DNA of 13,677 nucleotides from an uncultured Clostridia bacterium (GTDB lineage: Bacteria > Bacillota > Clostridia > Oscillospirales > Acutalibacteraceae). Positions within the stretch are counted from its first letter, which is position 1. Every line of letters begins with the position of its first letter. The notes beneath the pieces were generated by a model that did no database searches, had not been told where the DNA came from, and saw nothing but the letters and a program-made list of their open reading frames with translations. This document shows, in pieces, positions 1 through 7,735 of this stretch. Made by a program: the position numbers and the translations under genes. Location: contig CALAQQ010000176.1 in NCBI GenBank assembly GCA_937888485.1, positions 1 through 13,677 of the forward strand, given 5' to 3'.

Positions 1-3000
1 AGTACTTCTACTGTCTTTCCGGGAAGTGCGCTGTCGGTAAGAACGGGAATTTCAACTTTTTCGTCGGGATTTGAGGGGTTGGGATATGAAATCCAGATTT
101 CATATTCTTCTTCCTCAATTACGGGTATCTTTTCCCATACTGCGGTGAAGGTTATGTCGTTGTCAGGCATTTTACCGGGATTTGTGGGTGACCATCTGAC
201 AAATGTGTAACCTTCTCTTGTAGGATCCTTTTCGGGAACGGGGATTGTCTCTCCGTATGCAACGGTGTATTTTTTGAAGCCTGTTGTGCCATCTTCTGTT
301 GTGAAGATACCGCCGTTTGCATCATAAATTACTTCGTGCTCATTTGTGCTCCAGACAGCCTTGATGTTTATTGCCTTATCGGGCATTGTGTCGGGAAGTG
401 TGATTATCTTGTTGCTGTCATCGTCTGCTTCTGCCCAGCCGAGGAATTTATGACCTTCCCAATCGGGCTGTTCAACAGTAAGCTTTTCGCCGTAAGGAAT
501 CTCAGCACTGTAAGTTGCTTCGTCATTATCGAACTTACCGCCGTTTGCGTCTGCATTGATTGCAAATGAAAGTTTATTCCAGGTTGCGGTAAGAACCATA
601 TCTTCAGCAGGCATTGTTTCGGGAACTGTAACTGTTCCGGTAACACCTTCTGTTATCCAACCCGTAAACTCATAACCAATCTTACGGGGAGGATTGAGAT
701 TGCTCGGAATATCAATTTTTGCATCCGTATCTGCTTCAATTTTACCGAGTTGCTTGTTGTCATCATCAAGGAATGTAATAGTATGTTTTTCTGCTTTCCA
801 ATCAGCTTTAAGAGTGATGTTGTCAGCAGGAACTTTGTATGATTCGTTTGCACCGCCTACATTCTCGTTATCGGGATTAACCCAGCCGAGGAATTCATAG
901 CCGTCTCTTGTTGCCGAAGGAAGTGTAACACTGTTTTCATACTTAACTGTTTCCGAAGTAACATCGCACTTACCGCCGTTGGGATCATATGTTACGGTGA
1001 TATCCTTGGGATCGAAAACAGCTACGAAATCCATACCGTCAAACGAGTCCATAACAAGACCGCTTTCAGCGTCGGGTTCCCAAGCTATGAAGTTGTAGCC
1101 GTCTTTTTGGGGTTTCTCGGGAGGAACAATGCTATGGTCAAACTTAACATATTTTACTGTATAGGGCTCTGCACCGTTTTTGAGATCTTCCTCATTCCAA
1201 TAAAAACGTGCAGGATATTCATCTTTACCTATTGTGTAAAGAACAACATCTTCTGTTACCTGGTATGATGTTTCATTGTTTGAAATTTCAACTGCTGTTC
1301 CGTCAGCAAGTTTCCATACGTTTACGGGATAGTTTTCGGGAGCATCAATAGGAAGAATCTTTTCGCCGTAAAGGTAGGTTGATTTTTTAACTATTGTTTC
1401 ATACTTGCCGTCGTTATCGGTATCGGCCATGTAAGTAACATTGTAGATTATGTCATCGTAAATAGCGTTGAACTTATAGTCGCCATCAGCCTTTGGGGGA
1501 ACTTCATCGTCCCAGGTTACAAAAGTTTTGCCGACAGCTGTGGGAGCTTCGGGAGGAATAACATCTTCAAGATAGTTATAAGCATATCTCTTTACTTTTG
1601 AACCATCTGAGAACGTACCCTCAAGTGCATTGAAAATAAATTCAAAATCGTAGGTATCGCCTATTCTATAAACAGGATAAAGGTGAAGATCCTTTGTGGG
1701 CATTACATCAAAGGTCTCAACTGTTGTTCCGCCTTCTGTGGTTGTCCAACCGAGAAATTCAAATCCGGTCTTCTGAGGTATACCTGAGGAGTCACCGCCA
1801 AATTCGGGAAGTTCATCACCGAATCTTACGGAATGGCTGTCGGTCTTTGCACCGACCATATCTTCATAGTGGTAAACAAGATTATATTTAACTCTTTCGT
1901 AATAAGCATTGACGATGGAGGAGCCGTCTGCATTTATAACAACATCTTTGGAACTGTGAGTATTATCGAGAGTATAATTAGGAACGGTTGATTCAGGTGC
2001 GCTTACCTTTGAACCGGGTTTAGCATCTTTCTTAACGCCTTCTACATCTGAAGGATAGGTGCCGTCAGCGTTCATATAGAACTCTTTAAGGGTATATGAA
2101 ACATCGGGGGCTTCTGCCCAAACGGCATAAAGAACCAGAGTATCATCATAACCATGCTTGATTGATGATACTTTATCCTGTGCTATGCCTGTGCCGGGCT
2201 TCACGGTTGACCAATGTGAGAATACAAGGCCGTCGGGATGCTCGGGATTGGGGATTTTTGTAAGGTCTGCTTCCGTACCAACGATACCCTTTTTGACCAT
2301 ATAGGTGTCTTCATACCATACACCGTTTCCGTCAACAAGACCCATATCATAGGTAATCGGGCTCGATGTTGAAATGTAGTCGGGATTGGTATAAAGCTTG
2401 GGCTCCCAGTGAATCATTGCTATGTTGTGCTCAGACTCTAATCGCTCTGCCCCTTCTTTACCCTTGAAAAAGTCGATGAAAAATCTGTCTTCGAAATTCA
2501 GGGTTCTGTAAAGACTGTTGTTGAAGGGCGGTATTTCAGCCATACCTTTGGTATCAATGGTATTGGTTGTGGTGTTGTCATTGATAACAAGGTCGATTTC
2601 AGACAACCAATCATCATCGGTAAACTTGCAGTTAACTATACCGCTGCCGAACCTTATGTTCATGGTTGCAAGATCGTACTTTTTGAAAAAGTCAGGATCG
2701 TTCTTAATACTGGAAGCCATGTACTCCATTTCGTACTTTCTTTCCCACTGATTGAACGATGCATCGTTTTTCCATGCCGCCGATGAAGTGATTTCGTATT
2801 CGCCGGCTTCATAGGGGTCACCGTCAGGACCTGCATATTTATCATTAACTTTAAGCACTTTTTTGACATTGTTTTTGATATTATCAATAGTAAAATATTC
2901 CCTGTCAAAAACAAAGCAAGCATCGCCGCCGGTTGTATAGAACTCGGTTTTAACGTAGAACCTGAGTTTCACCTTCTCACCGGGTGCGGCGTATTCTGTT

Positions 3001-3173
3001 TCAATCCAATTGTCGGAACCTATGGGGGCTTCTCTGAAGAACTTGACAGTAAATGTGATATCATCAGGTTCATCTTTGACCGTCCATGCGTTCGCTGCAA
3101 CTGACATTGAACTGAACATCATTATTAATGCCAGAAGCATCGCTAATGATCTCTTTAAGTGTGTCATATGCAT
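1..3173 (-). CDS. Large secreted InlB-repeat protein (partial, C-terminus outside window)
   Basis: About 1057 codons are open here and the frame runs off the left edge, so the C-terminus (where a wall anchor would sit) is unseen. The N-terminus has a Lys/Arg start, a hydrophobic core and an ANA cleavage site near residue 29, so the protein is exported. Residues 30-250 form a beta-rich region without repeats that I do not recognise. From about residue 290 come repeats of the InlB B-repeat/Listeria-Bacteroides type, each with a GY.F.GW-like core; the core Trp falls at residues 321, 476, 554, 620, 698, 764, 839, 913 and 994, a period of 65-81 residues. Residues near 385-430 resemble a MucBP/SHIRT-like module ending in YYER. 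Such repeats are known in surface proteins of Gram-positive and gut bacteria, where they act as stalks or binding modules; the ligand cannot be read. Start: ATG at 3173 has AAGGAGG four bases upstream; the in-frame ATG at 3167 has ten-base spacing and is equally possible. Confidence 0.9.
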   Translation of the reverse strand, partial: MHMTHLKRSLAMLLALIMMFSSMSVAANAWTVKDEPDDITFTVKFFREAPIGSDNWIETEYAAPGEKVKLRFYVKTEFYTTGGDACFVFDREYFTIDNIKNNVKKVLKVNDKYAGPDGDPYEAGEYEITSSAAWKNDASFNQWERKYEMEYMASSIKNDPDFFKKYDLATMNIRFGSGIVNCKFTDDDWLSEIDLVINDNTTTNTIDTKGMAEIPPFNNSLYRTLNFEDRFFIDFFKGKEGAERLESEHNIAMIHWEPKLYTNPDYISTSSPITYDMGLVDGNGVWYEDTYMVKKGIVGTEADLTKIPNPEHPDGLVFSHWSTVKPGTGIAQDKVSSIKHGYDDTLVLYAVWAEAPDVSYTLKEFYMNADGTYPSDVEGVKKDAKPGSKVSAPESTVPNYTLDNTHSSKDVVINADGSSIVNAYYERVKYNLVYHYEDMVGAKTDSHSVRFGDELPEFGGDSSGIPQKTGFEFLGWTTTEGGTTVETFDVMPTKDLHLYPVYRIGDTYDFEFIFNALEGTFSDGSKVKRYAYNYLEDVIPPEAPTAVGKTFVTWDDEVPPKADGDYKFNAIYDDIIYNVTYMADTDNDGKYETIVKKSTYLYGEKILPIDAPENYPVNVWKLADGTAVEISNNETSYQVTEDVVLYTIGKDEYPARFYWNEEDLKNGAEPYTVKYVKFDHSIVPPEKPQKDGYNFIAWEPDAESGLVMDSFDGMDFVAVFDPKDITVTYDPNGGKCDVTSETVKYENSVTLPSATRDGYEFLGWVNPDNENVGGANESYKVPADNITLKADWKAEKHTITFLDDDNKQLGKIEADTDAKIDIPSNLNPPRKIGYEFTGWITEGVTGTVTVPETMPAEDMVLTATWNKLSFAINADANGGKFDNDEATYSAEIPYGEKLTVEQPDWEGHKFLGWAEADDDSNKIITLPDTMPDKAINIKAVWSTNEHEVIYDANGGIFTTEDGTTGFKKYTVAYGETIPVPEKDPTREGYTFVRWSPTNPGKMPDNDITFTAVWEKIPVIEEEEYEIWISYPNPSNPDEKVEIPVLTDSALPGKTVEV

Positions 3174-3179
3174 TTTTCC
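3174..3179 (-). promoter_or_regulatory. Ribosome binding site region of the InlB-repeat gene
   Basis: On the minus strand AAGGAGG precedes two in-frame ATG codons (3173 and 3167), at spacings of four and ten bases. The site is near-perfect, but it sits between the two optimal spacings, so the exact start is undecided by two codons. Confidence 0.7.
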
Positions 3180-3191
3180 TCCTTAATGCTT

Positions 3192-3214
3192 CGAAAGCTT
3201 TAAGCGCACTTTCG
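3192..3214 (-). repeat. Small inverted repeat in the leader of the InlB-repeat gene
   Basis: CGAAAG at 3192-3197 and CTTTCG at 3209-3214 are six-base inverted arms around an 11-base loop. They lie in the predicted 5' leader just upstream of the ribosome site. The RNA hairpin would be weak; it could protect the 5' end or be chance. Confidence 0.35.
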
Positions 3215-3227
3215 TATAATACAGTTT

Positions 3228-3256
3228 ATTTTATCATAATACAACTTGAATTTCAA
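3228..3256 (-). promoter_or_regulatory. Promoter of the InlB-repeat gene (TTGAAA-17-TAAAAT)
   Basis: Read on the minus strand, -35 TTGAAA lies at 3256-3251 and -10 TAAAAT at 3233-3228 with a 17-base spacer. A TGA just before the -10 makes it an extended -10. The predicted transcript starts near 3221, giving a leader of about 47 bases. This housekeeping (SigA-type) promoter means the gene need not depend on read-through from the symporter gene. Confidence 0.75.
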
Positions 3257-3319
3257 GTATGTTTTATAATTATTTATACTATAAACAGAAGATATTTTTT
3301 GTATAATTAGCACATTTTG

Positions 3320-4834
3320 TTATTTACTTGCATTATCATCGGAATCAATAACCTTTGCTGCACGGATTTTGGCAAGCTCATACATCATTGTTTCTCTTGT
3401 CTTACCGTGAACATTGAAGAACATAAGGGTTACACCCTTCATGAAACGTCCGATAGCAGGTGCAAGTGCAAAAACAGTCCAGATGCCTGCAAGCATATCA
3501 GGGTCAGTCTGAGGAATAATCATGCCGCTTGCATCCTTGAGAGGTTCAAAATGAATGGCGTCAATTATAACACCGCTGAGTATATTGGCAACAGCTGTTG
3601 AAATAAGGGTCATATAGCCCATTGCTGCAGTGATTGTTGCTTCATTACGAACACCCGATTTCCATTCAACATAGTCATAGAGGTCTCCGTTAAGAGCTGT
3701 GCTGCAATAGCGCTGTATACTGTTTACCGAACCGCAGCAGGTAAGTGCAAAAACAATCCAGATAAAGTTGAGAATAAAATGGTCTTCTCCGAAAGGCTTG
3801 TAACCTATGAGCCACATGACAAAGTAGCACGCACCGCAGAACATATAGCTTCCTGCAGCGAGGTTTTTAAGTCCGAATTTTCTTGTGAGTTTCGGAGCGA
3901 GAGGGAGAACGAAATAACTGGGCAGTCCTGTGAAAAGGCCCGAAATGGAGCTCAGTGACAGCTTACCCATACAGTTAATCCAGAAGAATTCCTCAACCAT
4001 ACCGCCGGTTCCTTTACCGACAGCAAAGAAATTCTTTATGATAAGCACCCACATGGGTCTGCAGGCACCGACTGTTTTGAATGTTTTGATAAGACCCATC
4101 TGCTTCATTTCATCTCTTGAAGCAAGGGGCATTCTTTCCTTGAGCGCAAAGAAACCGTATGTTCTGAATATAAGAACGCAGACAATAAAGAATATTGCAC
4201 CGCCTGTATAAACATAACGGGTAGGCACTCCCTTAAGGAAGTCAACAAAAACAGGGAACAGAGAAGGAAGCCACACGCCGGCAAGGTCTGCATAGGCATC
4301 TGTAGCTATAAGTCTGTTACGTTCCGCAACATTTGGAGTTATATTGTAAAGGATGGTCTGATAGCTTGTGTTATAGAATGAGTTTGCGATAGAACCGATA
4401 TAGTTAAAAAGAAAAAAGGATATAAGCAAAGTAACCTGACTGAGACCTTCAGGCAATACCCATGGAGTAAACGATGCAAAAAACCAGAACGGCAGAGTCA
4501 GAAGAAGGTAAGGACGCACTCGTCCCCAACGAGTTCTTGTTCTGTCGATTATAAGACCCGAGAGCGCATTGTCAACCGAGTCAAGAATACCGCTTATCGT
4601 GCTTGCAGTAGTCCATGTTTTTGCAGAAATTCCAAGGAAAGTCGTTGCAAAATAGAAAAGTCTTTTCGATGAAAATGAATTCCAGTTGGTATCACCAAAA
4701 CCTGAAAGTATGTATGCAATATAATGCTTGGGACTAAGGTACTGTTTATTTTGTTGTTCCAGATGTCTTTTAACTTTTTCGGTATCAGCAGTTTCCGGGG
4801 TGTTAATCATGGTGTTTTCTGCCAATTCAATCAC
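3320..4834 (-). CDS. GPH-family (MelB/XynP-like) sugar:cation symporter
   Basis: The product is an integral membrane transporter of the glycoside-pentoside-hexuronide family in the major facilitator superfamily, which couples uptake of a sugar or glycoside to Na+ or H+. Its 504 residues have many hydrophobic segments, fitting the family's 12 helices. The hallmark cytoplasmic loop is present: Asp85, Asp88 and Asp97 precede RTRTRWGRVRPY (98-109), equivalent to the cation-site aspartates and loop 2-3 of MelB. The second family motif, GDLYDYVEWKSGVRNEA, is at 383-399. The N-terminus (1-35) is hydrophilic. The substrate cannot be told from sequence; a beta-galactoside would fit the GH35 gene nearby, but that is inference. 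Start choice is open: GTG at 4834 lies only two bases after AAGGA, whereas an in-frame TTG at 4825 has better spacing and would drop three residues. It has its own promoter. Confidence 0.92.
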   Translation of the reverse strand: MIELAENTMINTPETADTEKVKRHLEQQNKQYLSPKHYIAYILSGFGDTNWNSFSSKRLFYFATTFLGISAKTWTTASTISGILDSVDNALSGLIIDRTRTRWGRVRPYLLLTLPFWFFASFTPWVLPEGLSQVTLLISFFLFNYIGSIANSFYNTSYQTILYNITPNVAERNRLIATDAYADLAGVWLPSLFPVFVDFLKGVPTRYVYTGGAIFFIVCVLIFRTYGFFALKERMPLASRDEMKQMGLIKTFKTVGACRPMWVLIIKNFFAVGKGTGGMVEEFFWINCMGKLSLSSISGLFTGLPSYFVLPLAPKLTRKFGLKNLAAGSYMFCGACYFVMWLIGYKPFGEDHFILNFIWIVFALTCCGSVNSIQRYCSTALNGDLYDYVEWKSGVRNEATITAAMGYMTLISTAVANILSGVIIDAIHFEPLKDASGMIIPQTDPDMLAGIWTVFALAPAIGRFMKGVTLMFFNVHGKTRETMMYELAKIRAAKVIDSDDNASK

Positions 4835-4885
4835 CGTCCTTAATGTTCTAGATATACTTTCGCATATTAACCCAATATATCGTTT

Positions 4886-4914
4886 ATTTTATTATATTTG
4901 CAAAAAAAAATCAA
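4886..4914 (-). promoter_or_regulatory. Promoter of the symporter gene, overlapping the upstream terminator
   Basis: On the minus strand -35 TTGATT is at 4914-4909 and -10 TAAAAT at 4891-4886, with a 17-base spacer. The -35 is made from the end of the terminator stem of the metallophosphoesterase gene, and the terminator's T-tract forms part of the spacer. The predicted leader is about 45 bases. Confidence 0.65.
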
Positions 4915-4948
4915 GTGTATTTCACAAAAAAGCGAAATACACTTGATT
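4902..4948 (-). terminator. Rho-independent terminator of the metallophosphoesterase gene
   Basis: A 15-bp perfect inverted repeat (arms 4909-4923 and 4934-4948, ten-base loop) is followed on the minus strand by nine consecutive T (4910-4902). It begins 14 bases after the stop codon at 4962. This is a textbook intrinsic terminator, though its stem is AT-rich. Confidence 0.92.
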
Positions 4949-4961
4949 GATGTTATATTTT

Positions 4962-6170
4962 TTATAAGACAACAGGCTGGCTTACAAGAGGTTTTTCGCA
5001 ACGATTCTTCCAAAAACTGTTTGCATAAATCTTCGCTGTATACTCTCCGCTTGCAAGGTCTACGAAACTTACGCTGAGTTTTTCAGGCATATCATAGAAA
5101 TAAAATTCACTCCATATGGTTGAGTTTCTGACGATATGACCCTCTTTATCAACTATATATATATTATAATCATTAATATATTCTTCATCGATTTTCGCCT
5201 GGTCAAACACAACTGTAAAGCCGTCTGACTTTACATCGACAATTTCAGCCTTTGCATCCTCTCCGAAATAAGGGGCAAGGTCGGATTTATAACGTTTGTC
5301 CGTATAAAGATATGAATCCGGATTCCATGCCTCATCGATTTTCCATGTAAAGGGGAAGAAATTTGATGTTATAAGGTCATAAGGATAAATTCTGACTCTG
5401 TTTTCCGCATCAGCTTCGACAATAAGCATCTGTGCCGCTTTTTCTTTTCCGGGAGGGCAAGTGCCGTAAACCTTGTCGAATTCATCGAGTTCAAAATAGC
5501 TGAGCGTACCGGTTCCGAGGCATGTGAAATGGCGCTGATGAATGGAACGGGGATCGTTTATCGGAGCGTGTGAATGTCCCGAAAAGTCAATAATCTGAGG
5601 ATAATTCATAAGAATATCGGTAAGCTCATCCTCGCCCCAGTTTGCGCTGCCGTAAACCGTGCCCATAATATGGGGATGCTGGAAGAAGAAAATAGGCTTG
5701 ATGGGGTCATCTGCAACTGCTTTTTTAAGCTCAGCAGAAACCCATTCCCTTTTAGCATCATCGAAATGACAGCCGTTGGTACATGTTACACTTATGAAAT
5801 GATAACCGTTTATCACCTCATGAGAATCGGGTGCCTGAGAAAAAATTCTTCCGAATCTTTCAAGTGCAACCTCTTCACCGGCAAAAAATTCATGGCTGGC
5901 AAGCGAAAGAACCACTTTTGTACCGTCTTTCAGATTTCCGTCAAGTGTTGATTTGAAAGCAAGCATCTGTTCTTCGGTGCCATTGGTTGCAAAATCGCCC
6001 ACAACATAAAGAGCGTCAAGTCTGGAATATTCTTCTTTTTCGCTCAACGCATACGAGGTTTCAATCGCCTGCTTCATTCTTACACGTTCTACCGAATCCT
6101 CATCCCTGTAATGAATATCGCTCACAACGGTAAATCTGAGAATGGGCTTAAAATTTTTATCGAATGCCAT
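4962..6170 (-). CDS. Calcineurin-like metallophosphoesterase with altered GNHE motif
   Basis: The 402-residue product has the two-metal phosphoesterase fold (PF00149 type). In order it shows SDIHY (Asp18, His20), GDFATNG (Asp59), LASHEFF (Ser92-His93), FFQHPH (His165) and FSGHSHAP (His199, His201). In the family the third motif is GNH(D/E), whose Asn is a metal ligand; here the DNA reads Ala-Ser-His-Glu, so that Asn is replaced. Residues about 300-402 look like a C-terminal beta-sandwich. There is no signal peptide, so it is probably cytoplasmic. The substrate is unknown. I chose ATG 6170 because AAAGGTG lies six bases upstream; the in-frame GTG at 6179 is part of that ribosome site and is unlikely to be the start. 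No clear promoter lies in the 70-base gap upstream, so it may be read from the PPC-protein promoter past a hairpin. Confidence 0.88.
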   Translation of the reverse strand: MAFDKNFKPILRFTVVSDIHYRDEDSVERVRMKQAIETSYALSEKEEYSRLDALYVVGDFATNGTEEQMLAFKSTLDGNLKDGTKVVLSLASHEFFAGEEVALERFGRIFSQAPDSHEVINGYHFISVTCTNGCHFDDAKREWVSAELKKAVADDPIKPIFFFQHPHIMGTVYGSANWGEDELTDILMNYPQIIDFSGHSHAPINDPRSIHQRHFTCLGTGTLSYFELDEFDKVYGTCPPGKEKAAQMLIVEADAENRVRIYPYDLITSNFFPFTWKIDEAWNPDSYLYTDKRYKSDLAPYFGEDAKAEIVDVKSDGFTVVFDQAKIDEEYINDYNIYIVDKEGHIVRNSTIWSEFYFYDMPEKLSVSFVDLASGEYTAKIYANSFWKNRCEKPLVSQPVVL

Positions 6171-6206
6171 AATAATCACCTTTATCTGTTATTTATTAAA
6201 TACAAT

Positions 6207-6232
6207 CGGAGCCGTCCAAAAGAACGGCTCCG
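6207..6232 (-). terminator. GC-rich hairpin between PPC-protein and metallophosphoesterase genes
   Basis: A nine-bp perfect stem (CGGAGCCGT / ACGGCTCCG, eight-base loop) lies eight bases beyond the TAA of the PPC-protein gene. On the minus strand the following bases are ATTGTATTTAA, without a clean T-tract. It could be a weak or partial terminator, or a processing/stability hairpin setting the ratio between two co-transcribed genes. Confidence 0.55.
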
Positions 6233-6240
6233 AAAATCAC

Positions 6241-7692
6241 TTACATTTTTGAGAAAACAAGATCTGAAAGAAGCTTAACAACACCGGGAAGCAAGTCTGC
6301 GATGATTCCTATAACATTAACTGAAGGAAGCCATTCTATAAAATTCTTGATGAAATTGGTCCAGTCAGTGCTGAACATTATCTCGAATAACTCTGCAATT
6401 GTAGTTATTTCTTTTTTTGGTTCATCCTTTGTTATAGCTTCTTTTTTTGCTGCGACGCTGATTTTATATGTTTCGCCTGTAAAAACATTGCCTGAGGTTA
6501 CTATTATATAATAAACACCTTTTTCAAGAGGCTCTGTTTCCGACAAAATTGTTTCAATGTTTTTAACCTGCTTCTTATCAACAATTTGCTCACCGTTATC
6601 GTCCTTGATTTCAATTGTCCACTGACCGTTTACAACTTCTCTGTCTGTGTTATAATCGGAGATTGTGATATCATAACCCAAGTTTCCTTCGGGAGCATTG
6701 AGAACAAACATATCAACATCTGACTTATCAAAGATGTTTCCAGTGATAGTGTCGCCTGCTTCGATTTTAGTTGCATATTTTATTTCGTTGTTGAATTCAC
6801 ATTCATCTTTTGTGCTTGTTACACCTGCGAAAACTCTTACCTGATATCCGCCTGTGCTGCTACCGATGCCTTCAACCTTGAGGCAGTATACGCCTGCGCC
6901 AACACCGAAAAGAGGGCTGTCCTTTAAATAATCGCCTTCGTTGATTGTAACTGTACCGATAACTTTTTCGAGAGGTTTGCCGTTGATGCCGTCAACAACC
7001 TTAATGAAAGATGCTTTGTAGTTACCAGTTTTTGAGGTTGTGTTGTAGATACCGAAGCTTACAAGTGAATCCTTTGTGATTGTTACTTCATAATAGTCGA
7101 TATCTTTTTCATCTGTCTCATTTACTAAAGTAATCGCACCGTAGTAATTTTTAAGGCTGTTGTTATCCTTTGAAATTTCAAGCTTGGTTGCCTGAGAAGG
7201 AATATTGTTGGGTTCTTTCTCAAAAAGAGCTGTTTTGTTGATTTTTGCGGAAAGAGTATACTCGAGTGTTGTATCGAGAATGTTGCCGCCCTCAACAAGA
7301 ACAAAGTATGTTCCGGGATTTGCGCTGAAATCGATGGACTTTGTATCTTCGATTCCCTTTGACTTGAAGGTTTCGATTTCAACTGTGCCTGTTGCATCAA
7401 AAATTGTAACAGTGAAATAAGTTGCAACGGGATCTGCACCTGTCTTCTTGTCGTGCTTGATTGTAACGGTTACAAGACCGCTGTCTGCTGAGGTGAATGC
7501 GAAATAGTCTTTGTCGTCGGTATCAGCGAGTTTTCCCTTGATGCCTGTACCAAGGCCGAACACGTCGGCTGTTGCTGTGGATCCGTTGTCCTCTGTCTCT
7601 AAAGGATCTTCCACTGCTGATGCGCAAACGAAGCTGCCGAATGCGATAAGCATTGCAAGAATGAGAGCGAGGAGAGATTTTGCTGTTTTCAT
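6241..7692 (-). CDS. Secreted protein with three PPC-like domains and hydrophobic C-terminal tail
   Basis: The 483-residue product starts with a clear signal peptide (Lys3, hydrophobic 7-22, cleavage after ASA at residue 26). Three beta-sandwich units resembling bacterial pre-peptidase C-terminal (PPC) domains follow at about 28-151, 157-290 and 297-416. Each opens with an acidic Asn-containing motif (ETEDNG, EKEPNN, ECEFNN), has a DxDY/F-type strand (DDKDYFAF, EKDIDYYEV, KSDVDMFVL) and ends in a G.Y...V strand. PPC domains usually accompany secreted hydrolases as stability or binding modules, but no catalytic domain is present. Residues 430-483 form a hydrophobic, helix-prone tail without an LPXTG motif or dockerin. 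ATG 7692 was chosen because AAGGAGG lies eight bases upstream and the signal peptide starts there; the 24 codons open upstream cover the promoter and leader. Function unknown: a surface or matrix binding protein is a guess. Confidence 0.85.
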   Translation of the reverse strand: MKTAKSLLALILAMLIAFGSFVCASAVEDPLETEDNGSTATADVFGLGTGIKGKLADTDDKDYFAFTSADSGLVTVTIKHDKKTGADPVATYFTVTIFDATGTVEIETFKSKGIEDTKSIDFSANPGTYFVLVEGGNILDTTLEYTLSAKINKTALFEKEPNNIPSQATKLEISKDNNSLKNYYGAITLVNETDEKDIDYYEVTITKDSLVSFGIYNTTSKTGNYKASFIKVVDGINGKPLEKVIGTVTINEGDYLKDSPLFGVGAGVYCLKVEGIGSSTGGYQVRVFAGVTSTKDECEFNNEIKYATKIEAGDTITGNIFDKSDVDMFVLNAPEGNLGYDITISDYNTDREVVNGQWTIEIKDDNGEQIVDKKQVKNIETILSETEPLEKGVYYIIVTSGNVFTGETYKISVAAKKEAITKDEPKKEITTIAELFEIMFSTDWTNFIKNFIEWLPSVNVIGIIADLLPGVVKLLSDLVFSKM

Positions 7693-7711
7693 CTTTTTGT
7701 CCTCCTTAAGT

Positions 7712-7731
7712 ATATCAAAAAAATTTGATAT
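7712..7731 (-). repeat. 20-base palindrome at the transcription start of the PPC-protein gene
   Basis: ATATCAAA (7712-7719) and TTTGATAT (7724-7731) are perfect eight-base arms around four A. The palindrome runs from about the predicted start site to just before the ribosome site. It could be an operator blocking the promoter, or a 5' RNA hairpin stabilising the message. Confidence 0.55.
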
Positions 7732-7735
7732 CTGC

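Noticed and set aside
1..2300. Tandem DNA repeats or a CRISPR-like array
   Set aside because: The periodicity is at protein level, with diverged DNA and unequal units of about 200-240 bases inside one continuous reading frame.
3260..3319. Terminator after the symporter gene
   Set aside because: The region is AT-rich with only short weak inverted repeats and no GC stem followed by a T-tract, so I do not call one.
4892..4897. TATAAT on the minus strand as the symporter -10
   Set aside because: It matches the -10 consensus, but no -35 lies 16-18 bases upstream (TACACT only); the TAAAAT six bases further has TTGATT at exactly 17.
5574..5951. Open frame of 125 codons on the plus strand
   Set aside because: Antisense to the metallophosphoesterase motifs, with no ribosome site.
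7612..7692. Lipoprotein signal (Cys23 in FVCASA) in the PPC-domain protein
   Set aside because: The residues before Cys do not form a lipobox (SFV rather than L-A/S-G/A), and an ASA signal peptidase I site follows.
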